A stretch of 33,279 nt of DNA from an uncultured Bacilli bacterium. GTDB lineage: Bacteria; Bacillota_I; Bacilli_A; RF39; UBA660. The stretch spans positions 1 to 33,279 of the forward strand of contig CAOLUI010000012.1 of the NCBI GenBank assembly GCA_948479395.1, in the 5' to 3' direction. Under the pieces are notes generated by a model. It saw nothing but the letters and a program-made list of their open reading frames with translations. It made no database searches and had not been told where the DNA came from. Shown here piece after piece: positions 24,145 through 32,529 of this stretch. Both the position numbers and the translations under genes were made by a program. Positions within the stretch are counted from its first letter, which is position 1. Each line of letters begins with the position of its first letter.

Positions 24145-24163
24145 TGTTCGAACTTTTCGGACA
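24145..24163 (+). promoter_or_regulatory. Leader hairpin 1 of module B
   Basis: TGTTCGAA and TTCGGACA (one G-T pair) with a three-base loop, just inside the att-like repeat. It is placed like the tRNA terminator in module A. Confidence 0.45.
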
Positions 24164-24176
24164 TTGATATATAGAA

Positions 24177-24203
24177 AATCAATCGAAAGATTGGTTTTTT
24201 TGT
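24177..24203 (+). terminator. Terminator-like hairpin before the small gene of module B
   Basis: AATCAATC, loop GAAA and GATTGGTT are followed by a run of T, about 30 bases upstream of the small gene's ribosome site. Confidence 0.7.
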
Positions 24204-24242
24204 TGTTTACAAAGAAATCATCCTAAAGGAAGGATGGTGTTT

Positions 24243-24518
24243 ATGATTAAGTTTATTACACAAGAGATACCTTTTGAGAAGTCTTTAAAGCAAAGATTAG
24301 AGTTTATCTGTCAATTTTGCAATACTAAACCTGTATTTATTAATGGTAATATTAGAAAGATTGATAAAACTAATCTCTCTTACATTGAACCACACAGAAT
24401 AATTATTAAAGGTATTACATTTCTTGTATTTAATTACTCTACTGATATTTATATTGGAAATCTAACAAATAAAATCCAAATATCAGAGTTAGAAGATTAC
24501 TTAAACACTATTAAGTAG
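24243..24518 (+). CDS. Small left-end protein of module B (TNL-EPH family)
   Basis: A 91-residue protein that shares with its counterparts in modules A and C the block KTNLSYIEPHRIIIKG and, with C only, the later YIGNL and a terminal SELE/SELSEY-type helix. It has two cysteines in the N-terminal half (FICQFCN). Function unknown. Of two in-frame ATGs, the first directly abuts AAGGAAGG and the second is nine bases away, so the second is used. It lies between the att-like repeat and the recombinase, with a strong promoter for the recombinase starting soon after its stop. Confidence 0.7.
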   Translation: MIKFITQEIPFEKSLKQRLEFICQFCNTKPVFINGNIRKIDKTNLSYIEPHRIIIKGITFLVFNYSTDIYIGNLTNKIQISELEDYLNTIK

Positions 24519-24530
24519 ACTTTCACAGGA

Positions 24531-24559
24531 TGGACATTTTAAGACAAAAGCTGTATAAT
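24531..24559 (+). promoter_or_regulatory. Promoter of recombinase B
   Basis: TGGACA, 17 bases and a perfect TATAAT, with a start site near 24566. The resulting leader of about 160 bases holds a small hairpin, a terminator and four short repeats. Confidence 0.75.
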
Positions 24560-24568
24560 TAATATAGT

Positions 24569-24584
24569 GGATAGAGAGTTATCC
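24569..24584 (+). promoter_or_regulatory. Leader hairpin 1 of recombinase B
   Basis: GGATA, six bases and TATCC at the very 5' end of the leader, in the position of the ten-base inverted repeats of modules A and C but shorter. Confidence 0.35.
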
Positions 24585-24604
24585 CAGTCTTACAATGTAG
24601 TTTT

Positions 24605-24652
24605 GAGAAGTGAAAGTATTATATTTAGTAGTACCTTCACTTCTCTTTTTTT
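24605..24652 (+). terminator. Terminator in the leader of recombinase B
   Basis: GAGAAGTGAA and TTCACTTCTC form a perfect ten-base stem with a 21-base loop, followed by seven T. It lies about 75 bases before the recombinase start. Confidence 0.8.
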
Positions 24653-24656
24653 GAAG

Positions 24657-24704
24657 TGTCGTAACAAATGTCGTAATAATTGTCATAAGAAATGTCGCAA
24701 GAAA
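24657..24704 (+). repeat. Four 12-base repeats upstream of recombinase B
   Basis: Four back-to-back imperfect copies of TGTCGTAANAAN: TGTCGTAACAAA, TGTCGTAATAAT, TGTCATAAGAAA and TGTCGCAAGAAA. They lie between the leader terminator and the ribosome site and could be protein-binding sites. Read in the recombinase frame they give a Cys-Arg/Lys-Asn repeat, but the ribosome site lies downstream. Confidence 0.75.
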
Positions 24705-24728
24705 AAAAGAAAAGGAGATGAATTTGTA

Positions 24729-26654
24729 TTGAATGAAAAAGAAGTAATTTGTGGATTATACCCTCGTGTAAGTACAGAAGATCAAGTTCGTGAAGGTTTT
24801 AGCCTTGATGAACAAGAAGAAAGTCTTAGAAAGTTATGTGAATATAAAGGCTATAAGATTTACAAAGTTTATCGTGAAGAAGGAGTTTCTGCTAAAAATA
24901 TGAAACGACCTAAATTTCAAGAAATGATTCAAGATATGAAAGATGGCAAGATAAACAAAATTGTTGTTTATAAACTTGATAGACTTACTCGTTCGATTCA
25001 AGACTTAGAAACTATTTGTAAATTATTAGAAGAGACTCATTGTAGTTTAGAAAGTAAATGTGAAGAGTTAAATACTGAAACTTCAACAGGTGTATTCTTT
25101 ATGAGAATGACTACTATACTTGCTCAACTTGAAATTGAAAGGACATCAGAAAGAACTAAATTTGGATTAGCAGGGGCTATTAAAAAAGGACATTTACCAT
25201 ACAGAGCTTGTTTAGGTTATAAACATGAAAACAAAATGCTAGTTCCTAATCCACTAACAAAGGATATTGTTGTTAGAATATTTGAACTTTATCATAGTGG
25301 TATGTCCTATCAAAAGATTAGTAATCTATTTAATAAAGAAAAAGTATTAGGCAAAGAAAATTGGTGTGATTCTACTATTACTACCATTTTACAAAATGAA
25401 GTTTATAAAGGTGATTTTGTGCATGGCAAAAGGACAAAGAATCCTATTTACTACAAAGATGTTGTTGAACCAATTGTATCTCGTGAATTATGGGAGGAAT
25501 GTCAAGTACAAAAGAAGAAAAACTCTCGTAGTTATATTAGAAATTTAACTTACTTGTTTTTACAAAAATTAAAATGTCCTCATTGTAATAGAATTATGGG
25601 TGGTAAAGCAACGAAAAAGAAAAACGGTAATGTTTATTACTACTATTATTGTACTGATTGTAAATGCAACATTAAAGAAGAAACGATTGAAAATTATATA
25701 AAGAATTTCATTGATGATATTGTAGAATATGATTCAGTTGTTAATCAATTTTTCTTACCTATGATTAAACAAAAAGTTGAAAATCCTGTTGAGCAATTAG
25801 AAAAAGAAATCAAAGAATTAAAATCCAAAGACGAAAGATTAAAACAAGCATATCTCGAAGGTGTATTTCTTTTAGAAGATTATAAAAAAGAGAAAAAGAA
25901 TATTGATAAAACAATTGAGAGTTTAGAGAATAAAATCATTGATATTGAAGTGAGTTATGAACTACGATTTACTTCTGAAGATATTTTGTTAAAAAGAGAT
26001 ATTGATTTTATCAACAAAATTAAATATCCAGATAAGTATCAAGATTTCAATAAATTTTGGAAAGATTATACTCGAGAAGAGAAAGCAAATTTAATAATGA
26101 GATATGTTGATGAAATAGAACTTATAAAAGAAAAAAATAAATATGAAGTCAAGTATGTTAAGTTTAGAGAATCTATTTGCAAACCAATGACTGAATTAGA
26201 AAATCAAGGTTATTTGGATAAAAAAGTTCAAATGTTTGGAAACTTTGCAGGTTATATGAGATTTAGTGAATACCTTCCTATCGAAAAAGTTGGAGAACAC
26301 ATTATGAGAATAAGACAATTTTATGATGTTAGGTTTTATGAAGCTGAATACTATGTTCAAGATCAAGTATTTAAATTTGAATTAGATGAAAACAAAGCAG
26401 ATATAGTTAGAGTATTTCCTATGAAAGATTATAAAAAGATAGATTCTCAAAATAAAAAAGATATTCATAATTATGGTGTTTTATATGTTAATAAAAATAT
26501 TGAACTTTATAAAGCAAATGAAGATGTAGTTTTTAAATATATACCTGATATATGTGATAGCGTTACTTTTTCAAAAGAACCTATCACTATTGATGTAAAG
26601 CCTATTACCTATGAAGAATTATACGATAATGAAGAAACCATTGCCGAAGCATAG
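24729..26654 (+). CDS. Large serine recombinase of module B
   Basis: A 641-residue large serine recombinase. Nucleophile Ser15 is in LYPRVSTEDQ; the YKLDRLTRS and ERTSERTKFG motifs match recombinase A almost exactly over the first 150 residues. After that the two diverge: recombinase domain with CLGYKHENK, zinc ribbon cysteines in CPHCNRIMGG and CTDCKC, then a coiled coil and a longer C-terminus (about 60 residues longer than A). This suggests different DNA specificity on a shared catalytic core. The start is TTG, 11 bases after AAAGGAG, the same spacing as ATG in A and C. An upstream in-frame GTG at 24567 coincides with the transcription start and is not used. Confidence 0.92.
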   Translation: MNEKEVICGLYPRVSTEDQVREGFSLDEQEESLRKLCEYKGYKIYKVYREEGVSAKNMKRPKFQEMIQDMKDGKINKIVVYKLDRLTRSIQDLETICKLLEETHCSLESKCEELNTETSTGVFFMRMTTILAQLEIERTSERTKFGLAGAIKKGHLPYRACLGYKHENKMLVPNPLTKDIVVRIFELYHSGMSYQKISNLFNKEKVLGKENWCDSTITTILQNEVYKGDFVHGKRTKNPIYYKDVVEPIVSRELWEECQVQKKKNSRSYIRNLTYLFLQKLKCPHCNRIMGGKATKKKNGNVYYYYYCTDCKCNIKEETIENYIKNFIDDIVEYDSVVNQFFLPMIKQKVENPVEQLEKEIKELKSKDERLKQAYLEGVFLLEDYKKEKKNIDKTIESLENKIIDIEVSYELRFTSEDILLKRDIDFINKIKYPDKYQDFNKFWKDYTREEKANLIMRYVDEIELIKEKNKYEVKYVKFRESICKPMTELENQGYLDKKVQMFGNFAGYMRFSEYLPIEKVGEHIMRIRQFYDVRFYEAEYYVQDQVFKFELDENKADIVRVFPMKDYKKIDSQNKKDIHNYGVLYVNKNIELYKANEDVVFKYIPDICDSVTFSKEPITIDVKPITYEELYDNEETIAEA

Positions 26655-26668
26655 TTTCTTTACGGATT

Positions 26669-26748
26669 CTAAGGCGAGCCTTAGCCCCCGTATTTTGTTA
26701 GTATGACAAAATTCCTAGGGGGTTAAATATTTTGTCAAAACAAAATAT
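26669..26748 (+). other. Candidate oriT region of module B
   Basis: Three inverted repeats are packed between the recombinase and relaxase genes: CTAAGGC-GA-GCCTTAG (26669-26684); ATTTTGT with ACAAAAT (26692-26712) nested between CCCCC and GGGGG; and ATATTTTGT with ACAAAATAT (26727-26748). This clustering just upstream of a relaxase is typical of transfer origins. The nick site is not identified. Confidence 0.5.
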
Positions 26749-26775
26749 AACTAAAAAACCATAAAGAAAGGAGAT

Positions 26776-28161
26776 GTGATTTATATACCTAGTTTAGGTT
26801 ACTCTTTCCATTTAAGTAATGATAAAAACAAGAAAAATAGTAGTAAAGCAAGTGCAAAATCTAATTTAAGTGGCACAACATCTAATAGTAATAACGCTAT
26901 TCAAAATGCAGCAGGACTATCAAAATGTGACAATCATAATTGTAGAAAGTATGAGGACAGAGAGTATGATATTGAAATTATTAGAGGCTCCAACTCAATC
27001 GTTAATGATGTTAAAAAATTATATAAGGATGAGTTTGAAGAAGCAAGAATTGAATATAATAATAAACAAATCCGTGATGATAGAAAGATAAAAGATTATT
27101 TCACTCATGTTAGCAATAACACCAAAAAGGATTTGGCTTGTGAGATAATTATTGAACTTGGTGATATGGATTTTTGGAGTACAAAAAATATAGACTATAA
27201 AAAGAAAATGACTAATGTGTTTGAAGAACAAGTTAAAAGTTTAGAAAAATTAGTTCCTGATTTTAAGATAGCTAGTGCTATAATTCATTATGATGAAACT
27301 AGTCCACATCTTCATATAATTGGTGTTCCAATTAAATATAAAAATAAGTATGGTATGTCTAAACAAGTTGGAAAATCTGATGTCTTTACTAAAGAAACTT
27401 TAACAAAAATTCAAGACAAAATAAGAGTTCATTGCATAGAATCTTTTAATAAGGAATATCATACTAATTATAAGTTAAAACCTAAATTAAAAGGTCGAAA
27501 TCGTGATTATCATATATCAGAAATGAAAAACTATCAAAAGATGAAAAAATCTCTTGAAATACATCAAAATACATTGAATAAAGCAAAAGACAGAACTGAT
27601 AATTTAAAAAATAGTACAAAAGAAATTAGAGATATGCTCGAAAATTTAAAGACAAAAGGCTTAATTAAAAATCAACTAGTTTTAGATGTAGTTGATAGAG
27701 ATAAAGCTATTGTTTTCATTGATTTAATTGATAAAACTATTATGGAATATGAAAATATTCAAGAGCTAACTGTTATTTTAAAAGAAGTAGAAAGTGAACT
27801 TCTTAACAATCGTGATAGAATTAGATTATTATTAAAAAACAATGAAGAACTTAATTCTGAAGTGGATAATTTAAAAGATAAAATCGAATCTAAAAATGAA
27901 GAAATTAATGATTTAAAAGAAGAAAACCATTCACTAAAATCTGCACTTGAACATCTTAAAAATTTAATTTACAATCTTGCTAAATTTCTTATGGATAGAA
28001 TTTATAGAAATAAAGATAAGGAAAAGTATATGGAATTTGCTAAAGAATTATATGAGCATGGAGCATTAGATAAAGAAGATTTTGAGTTAATTGCAAATCC
28101 AAATAAATCTAATAATTCAAGAGATTATCACACAATAGAAAAAGATGAGTATGAAAAATAG
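26776..28161 (+). CDS. MobV-type relaxase, module B
   Basis: A protein of about 461 residues with the Mob/Pre catalytic signature HYDETSPHLHIIGVP (His171, Asp173, Glu174, His178, His180). Motif I is the less typical NHNCRKY near residues 53-59. The C-terminal half is a coiled coil. It is only distantly similar to relaxase A although the recombinases are close, so the mobilization part has been exchanged. The start is uncertain: GTG lies only two bases after AAAGGAG, and the next codon is ATT at a better spacing of five bases. No ATG is available in frame near it. The gene ends in a bidirectional terminator shared with metG. Confidence 0.87.
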   Translation: MIYIPSLGYSFHLSNDKNKKNSSKASAKSNLSGTTSNSNNAIQNAAGLSKCDNHNCRKYEDREYDIEIIRGSNSIVNDVKKLYKDEFEEARIEYNNKQIRDDRKIKDYFTHVSNNTKKDLACEIIIELGDMDFWSTKNIDYKKKMTNVFEEQVKSLEKLVPDFKIASAIIHYDETSPHLHIIGVPIKYKNKYGMSKQVGKSDVFTKETLTKIQDKIRVHCIESFNKEYHTNYKLKPKLKGRNRDYHISEMKNYQKMKKSLEIHQNTLNKAKDRTDNLKNSTKEIRDMLENLKTKGLIKNQLVLDVVDRDKAIVFIDLIDKTIMEYENIQELTVILKEVESELLNNRDRIRLLLKNNEELNSEVDNLKDKIESKNEEINDLKEENHSLKSALEHLKNLIYNLAKFLMDRIYRNKDKEKYMEFAKELYEHGALDKEDFELIANPNKSNNSRDYHTIEKDEYEK

Positions 28162-28163
28162 TA

Positions 28164-28191
28164 AAAGTGACTCAATTGAATCACTTTTTTA
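28164..28191. terminator. Bidirectional terminator between relaxase B and metG
   Basis: AAAGTGA and TCACTTT enclose CTCAATTGAA, with T runs on both strands. The metG stop codon lies inside it. Confidence 0.8.
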
Positions 28192-29812
28192 ATTTTGCTT
28201 TTTCTTCATCAATAATACTTTTATCATATCTTTCATATAGAGGTTTAATATCCTTGCTTAAAGAGATATTTGAAATAATATGGTATTCCCAATTCGAAAA
28301 TTTAGTATTTAAAAATCCCTCTACTTTTTCACAAGAAAATGGTAAATATGGTTTTAATAAAGTATTAACATTAGAAATAATATTTACACAATTAAATAGT
28401 ACATTATTACATTCATCTATGTCAGTTTTAGCAAGAATCCATGGTTGCTTTTCATCAAAATATTTATTAGCAAAACTAATAAAGTCAAAAATTTTATTAA
28501 TTCCTTCTTTTACATCTCCATTATCAATATTAGCTCCTACTTCATTAAATAATACTTTTAATTTTTCTTCAATTTCTTTATCAATTGTAGAATCTTTTAA
28601 CCTTCCACCAAAAGATTTATTTACAAATAACAAAGTTCTGTTTATGAAGTTTCCCCATTTTCCTAATAGTTCACCATTGATTGAATTGATAAAATCATTC
28701 CAAGTAAAGTTAAAATCTCTTTTAGCAGGATCATTAACTAAAAAATAATATCTAATAGTATCAGCAGGATATCTTTCTAGTAAATCTCTTATTGATATAT
28801 AATTCCCCTTACTTTTTGATAATTTTTCTCCTTCAATAGTGATATACTCATCAGAAACTATCTTATCTGGTAATTTATAATTTTCTTTTGTTCCTAATAA
28901 CAATGATGGAAAAATAACTGTATGGAATGGAATATTATCTTTGGCGTGTACTAAATAAATTTTATTATCACTATCTTGTTTCCAAAATTTTTCCCAGTTA
29001 AGATTATTTAGTTCACAATATTTCTTACTTGCAGTTACATATCCCCAAACATTTTCAAACCAACCATAAATTTTCTTATTTTCATAGCCTTTTATAGGAA
29101 TATCAATCCCCCAATTAAGACTACGAGAAGCACATCTATCAGGTACACCTTCGTTTAAATATCTTTCAGTAAATAAAACTGCATTTTCTCTCCAATTATT
29201 CTTATTTAAATTAACTAAATCTCTTAAACTATCTTGAAATTTTGATAATGAGAAATATAAGTTTTTTGTTTTTTTAATACTTGTTGAATTTCCACAAATA
29301 GCACATTTCGTTTCCTTAACATTATTAATTTCTAAAAGACTACCACATTTTTCACATTCATCACCTTTAATATCTGCACCACATTTTGGACAAATACCAA
29401 TAATATAACGATCTGCTAAAAATAGATTACAATGTTCACAATATAGTTGTTCTTCTACTTTTTCATAAAGATACCCATAGTCATAATATTTCTTAAATTG
29501 TTCTTTTACAAAGTCCTTATGATATGGATCATCAGTTCTATTATATAAATCAAAACTAAACCCTAAATCTTTAAAATCTTTTGAAAAATTCTCGTGACAA
29601 ATATCAACTATTTCTTTTGCAGTTTTCTTTTCTTGTAATGCTTTTACATCTATTGGAGTTCCATGGCAATCACTTCCAGATACTAAAACCACATTATTTC
29701 CTTTTAATCTATGATATCTTGCGATAACATCTCCAGGTAAACTACTTGCTGCATGACCTATATGCAAATCTCCATTTGCAAAAGGCCAACTAATTCCTAT
29801 TAATATATTCAT
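28181..29812 (-). CDS. metG: Methionyl-tRNA synthetase carried on module B
   Basis: A complete class I MetRS of 543 residues. It has the HIGH motif HIGH at 17-20, a connective peptide with four cysteine pairs (CEHC, CPKCG, CEKCG, CAICG; two zinc knuckles as in the E. coli/archaeal type), the WFENVWGY pocket, a KLSKSKGN loop and a helical anticodon domain. It ends without the C-terminal Trbp111-like dimerization domain found in many bacterial MetRS. GGAAGGG six bases upstream supports the start. It charges tRNA-Met. Being in mobile-element cargo, it may be a second copy, for example an inhibitor-resistant one, but the window does not show whether the chromosome has another. Confidence 0.93.
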   Translation of the reverse strand: MNILIGISWPFANGDLHIGHAASSLPGDVIARYHRLKGNNVVLVSGSDCHGTPIDVKALQEKKTAKEIVDICHENFSKDFKDLGFSFDLYNRTDDPYHKDFVKEQFKKYYDYGYLYEKVEEQLYCEHCNLFLADRYIIGICPKCGADIKGDECEKCGSLLEINNVKETKCAICGNSTSIKKTKNLYFSLSKFQDSLRDLVNLNKNNWRENAVLFTERYLNEGVPDRCASRSLNWGIDIPIKGYENKKIYGWFENVWGYVTASKKYCELNNLNWEKFWKQDSDNKIYLVHAKDNIPFHTVIFPSLLLGTKENYKLPDKIVSDEYITIEGEKLSKSKGNYISIRDLLERYPADTIRYYFLVNDPAKRDFNFTWNDFINSINGELLGKWGNFINRTLLFVNKSFGGRLKDSTIDKEIEEKLKVLFNEVGANIDNGDVKEGINKIFDFISFANKYFDEKQPWILAKTDIDECNNVLFNCVNIISNVNTLLKPYLPFSCEKVEGFLNTKFSNWEYHIISNISLSKDIKPLYERYDKSIIDEEKAKLKK

Positions 29813-29833
29813 TTTAATCCCTTCCTTTCAAAT

Positions 29834-30123
29834 AAAAAACCTCCTAGGAATACTATAATTCCTAAGAGGTGAATATATCACGTTACCACTCTTATTTCAT
29901 TAGTACATTACTGCACTAATCTCATTAACCTACTTATGTCTTAGCATAGTTATAGGTTTGTGCTATAACAGGCACACCTGTAATGACTTACTTAGTTTCA
30001 GTCAATCACCCTTGAGGGCCATGTTCGAAAAATCATTACATCCTCATTTTCACCTAACAGAGTTCTCTAAAATGCTTATATTTTTCTACTTCTTCCTCGC
30101 ACTGGTTTTCGTTAACGATTTAG
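29834..30123 (-). promoter_or_regulatory. T-box riboswitch (Met) upstream of metG
   Basis: The minus-strand leader has a T-box core AGAGTGGTAACGTG and a terminator (CCTCTTAGGAAT/ATTCCTAGGAGG with six T, 29834-29872). In stem I the order GAA, one base, ATG, G places an ATG specifier at 30022-30020. The TGGT bulge would pair with ACCA of tRNA-Met. The core departs from the usual GGTACCGCGG form. Confidence 0.88.
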
Positions 30124-30152
30124 ATTATACTTTATTTTATGCATTTTGTCAA
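30124..30152 (-). promoter_or_regulatory. Promoter of the metG T-box transcript
   Basis: A perfect TTGACA, 17 bases and a perfect TATAAT on the minus strand, the best consensus promoter in the window. Confidence 0.85.
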
Positions 30153-30183
30153 ATTTTACACTACTCAGATATTTCTAACCTCA

Positions 30184-32481
30184 TCAGAAAATCGTTAAAA
30201 TTGTTTCTTTTAAAATTTGCCAAATCATTGTGGCATTTCTATCATTTATTATAAATTTTTTTCTTATTTCAACTGAAGGGTGAATTGCATTTCTATATTC
30301 TCTTACATAATGATCTAAATGATAAATAGTAGGATTTATTAGTTTTTCCTCTTTTGCTACAAATAACATTTGATCAATTCCCATTCTATCTAAATTTATA
30401 AAGATATTTTTTCCATTATTATTAAATTTATATCGATTTATACCATTACTTTTTAAGATATAGGTTAAAATTGTTTCTATTATACTTCCACCTAATATTA
30501 TAGTAGATTTATATTGTTGAGCAACATAGGAAATTGCACATTCCTTTAAATCACGTTTCAAAATTCTCACTAAATCCTTATCTGTAATTCTATTTAGATT
30601 TTTAACTAACTCATCATTGTATCCAATAATATTCAACTTTTCATAATTTATATTATCTGCTATTTTTTTATATTCTTTATTCTTATTTATTGTATCTGAT
30701 AAATTATTTAATATTTTAAACAAATCCATATCTACAATTACTTTTTCATTTATCTTTACATAAAACCCTTTTGATAAAAAAGTATTATAAAATTGTTTTA
30801 TATCTTCTTTTCTTAGATTTTCGAATTTTGTAATATCAATTTTATCAATATTAACTACATTATATTTATCTCTCTGTGTTGATAATATTAATAGCACTTC
30901 CAAATAATCAAAATTATTACTAATCATCTCACTTCTAGCTTGATTTTGTTTTAAAATTCTTTTGGATATTCTCTCACAATTATTTTTATATATTACCTCA
31001 AATTCATCTAACTTTAAAGCCTTATTAAATAATTCACAAGCTTTTGATAAATAGCCTAATTCTTCATAGATAGTTCCCAAATTATTAAAAGCAGCATGAC
31101 TTTTTTGTTTTTCAAGACTTAATTCATATAAATTTTTTGAAAATAAAATATCATAATCCCTAACTGAATAAGCCATTTCAAAAAGTGGTAACTGATTTTT
31201 ATACATAGTTATGTTTTTAATACCTATTGTATTACATATTTCATAAATTAACTCATAATTTTTTAAATTATAACATGCTTCTATAAAAGGAGTTATAACA
31301 TACTCACTAATTTCATTTGATAAATAATTTGTTTTTAAAAAAACTATCATATCTTTTTTTAAAGACAGTATCTCATTATTTGTAATATTGTCTAAAACGG
31401 TATCTAGTGTTATTTCAAGTTTACTATAACTATGACTTGGACATTCTAAATACGCCTTAAAAGAATTACATTTTTCCTTCAACAAGTCATACATATAGCA
31501 AACACATTTGAAATAATCTAGATAATTATCAAACAAATTTTTACCAGATATAATATCATTAATATTTTTTTTAGAAAATCTTACAATATCTAAAAATGTT
31601 GAAGGATAAAAAAGATATAAAGCATATATTATAGAAATTCTTTTTTTTAATTCATTTTCTTTTGAACAATATCTAACCATCTCCGTAAACATTGATTTAT
31701 ATAAGGATGAAAAATTCATTTCTACTGAGTAAGGATAATTATCTAAATCCATATATTTCATTGCTATAGGTAATTTTAATATTGTTTCTTGAAATTTTTT
31801 TCTTTCATCTAATTTCATATAACAGTAAGCAAGAAAAATATGTAAATTATTTTCTAATATATTATCATTATCAATTGTCAATATAAATTCTAGATTTTCT
31901 TTTGCTTTAATTAAATCCTCATTGTTTGTGCTATTCATTAATTTTGCTATTCCTATAGCAAAATTGAAAAATATATAATTAATGTTACCCTTTACCTTTT
32001 TTGAAAATGTTTCTAATTCTAATAGATGATCCCACATTTTTTCTGAAAAGAAGAATTGCACATACAATAAAATAAAGTCCTCTTTAAAAATTGTGGTATC
32101 CTTTAACTTTAAATATAAATCCTTTTTACCTTCCTTATTTTTCAATTTGAAAGAAAGTTGATTTAAATATTGAGAACGTGGAAATTTTTTTAAACCATGC
32201 TGTATCGTAGATTCTAATATTAACTTATCATCTTCTAATTTTGAATAGAGTATATAATAGGCTTCATCGATAAATTTCGAATTTATACACATTTTTATAT
32301 ATCTCTTTGCTTTATGAATATTTCTATTTGGATTATCAAAATCATTGTTAATCATCGCAATTAGATAATAATATTTAACTTTGTTTTTTTCGTCTAAGTC
32401 ATCTGATTTTAATATTTCGTCTATTTTTTTCTCTGCTTCAATATAATTTTTATTTCTAATTAATTTAATTACTTCATTCAT
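30184..32481 (-). CDS. TPR protein with C-terminal HEPN-like domain
   Basis: A 765-residue soluble protein. Residues about 1-510 are alpha-helical repeats, with a clear TPR near 465-500 (AAFNNLGTIYEELGYLSKACELFNKAL). The last 130 residues resemble a HEPN domain: a helix with YVAQQYKSTIILGGSIIETIL and the motif HYVREYRNAIHPS, in which R727 and H734 fit the R-x4-6-H ribonuclease signature. HEPN RNases act in toxin-antitoxin and phage-defence systems. No DNA-binding or kinase domain and no separate antitoxin gene are seen. TPR arrays often act as sensors, so a sensor-effector fusion is plausible. I infer a defence or toxin role. The gene has no ATG-proximal AGGAGG; GGTGAT precedes it. Confidence 0.7.
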   Translation of the reverse strand: MNEVIKLIRNKNYIEAEKKIDEILKSDDLDEKNKVKYYYLIAMINNDFDNPNRNIHKAKRYIKMCINSKFIDEAYYILYSKLEDDKLILESTIQHGLKKFPRSQYLNQLSFKLKNKEGKKDLYLKLKDTTIFKEDFILLYVQFFFSEKMWDHLLELETFSKKVKGNINYIFFNFAIGIAKLMNSTNNEDLIKAKENLEFILTIDNDNILENNLHIFLAYCYMKLDERKKFQETILKLPIAMKYMDLDNYPYSVEMNFSSLYKSMFTEMVRYCSKENELKKRISIIYALYLFYPSTFLDIVRFSKKNINDIISGKNLFDNYLDYFKCVCYMYDLLKEKCNSFKAYLECPSHSYSKLEITLDTVLDNITNNEILSLKKDMIVFLKTNYLSNEISEYVITPFIEACYNLKNYELIYEICNTIGIKNITMYKNQLPLFEMAYSVRDYDILFSKNLYELSLEKQKSHAAFNNLGTIYEELGYLSKACELFNKALKLDEFEVIYKNNCERISKRILKQNQARSEMISNNFDYLEVLLILSTQRDKYNVVNIDKIDITKFENLRKEDIKQFYNTFLSKGFYVKINEKVIVDMDLFKILNNLSDTINKNKEYKKIADNINYEKLNIIGYNDELVKNLNRITDKDLVRILKRDLKECAISYVAQQYKSTIILGGSIIETILTYILKSNGINRYKFNNNGKNIFINLDRMGIDQMLFVAKEEKLINPTIYHLDHYVREYRNAIHPSVEIRKKFIINDRNATMIWQILKETILTIF

Positions 32482-32529
32482 TGTATCACCATTGCTATAA
32501 CAATTTTATCATAAAATCGCATATTTTCC

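Noticed and set aside
24567..24728. Longer N-terminus of recombinase B from GTG, with a Cys-Arg-Asn repeat
   Set aside because: The GTG coincides with the predicted transcription start and has no ribosome site. The terminator and the 12-base repeats lie inside it, while a good site exists before the TTG at 24729 with the same 11-base spacing as in A and C.
28167..28748. Plus-strand 193-codon open frame
   Set aside because: It lies wholly antisense to metG, has no start signal and has the composition of an AT-rich shadow frame.
29958..30254. Plus-strand 98-codon open frame
   Set aside because: It is antisense to the metG T-box leader and its promoter, which explain this stretch fully.
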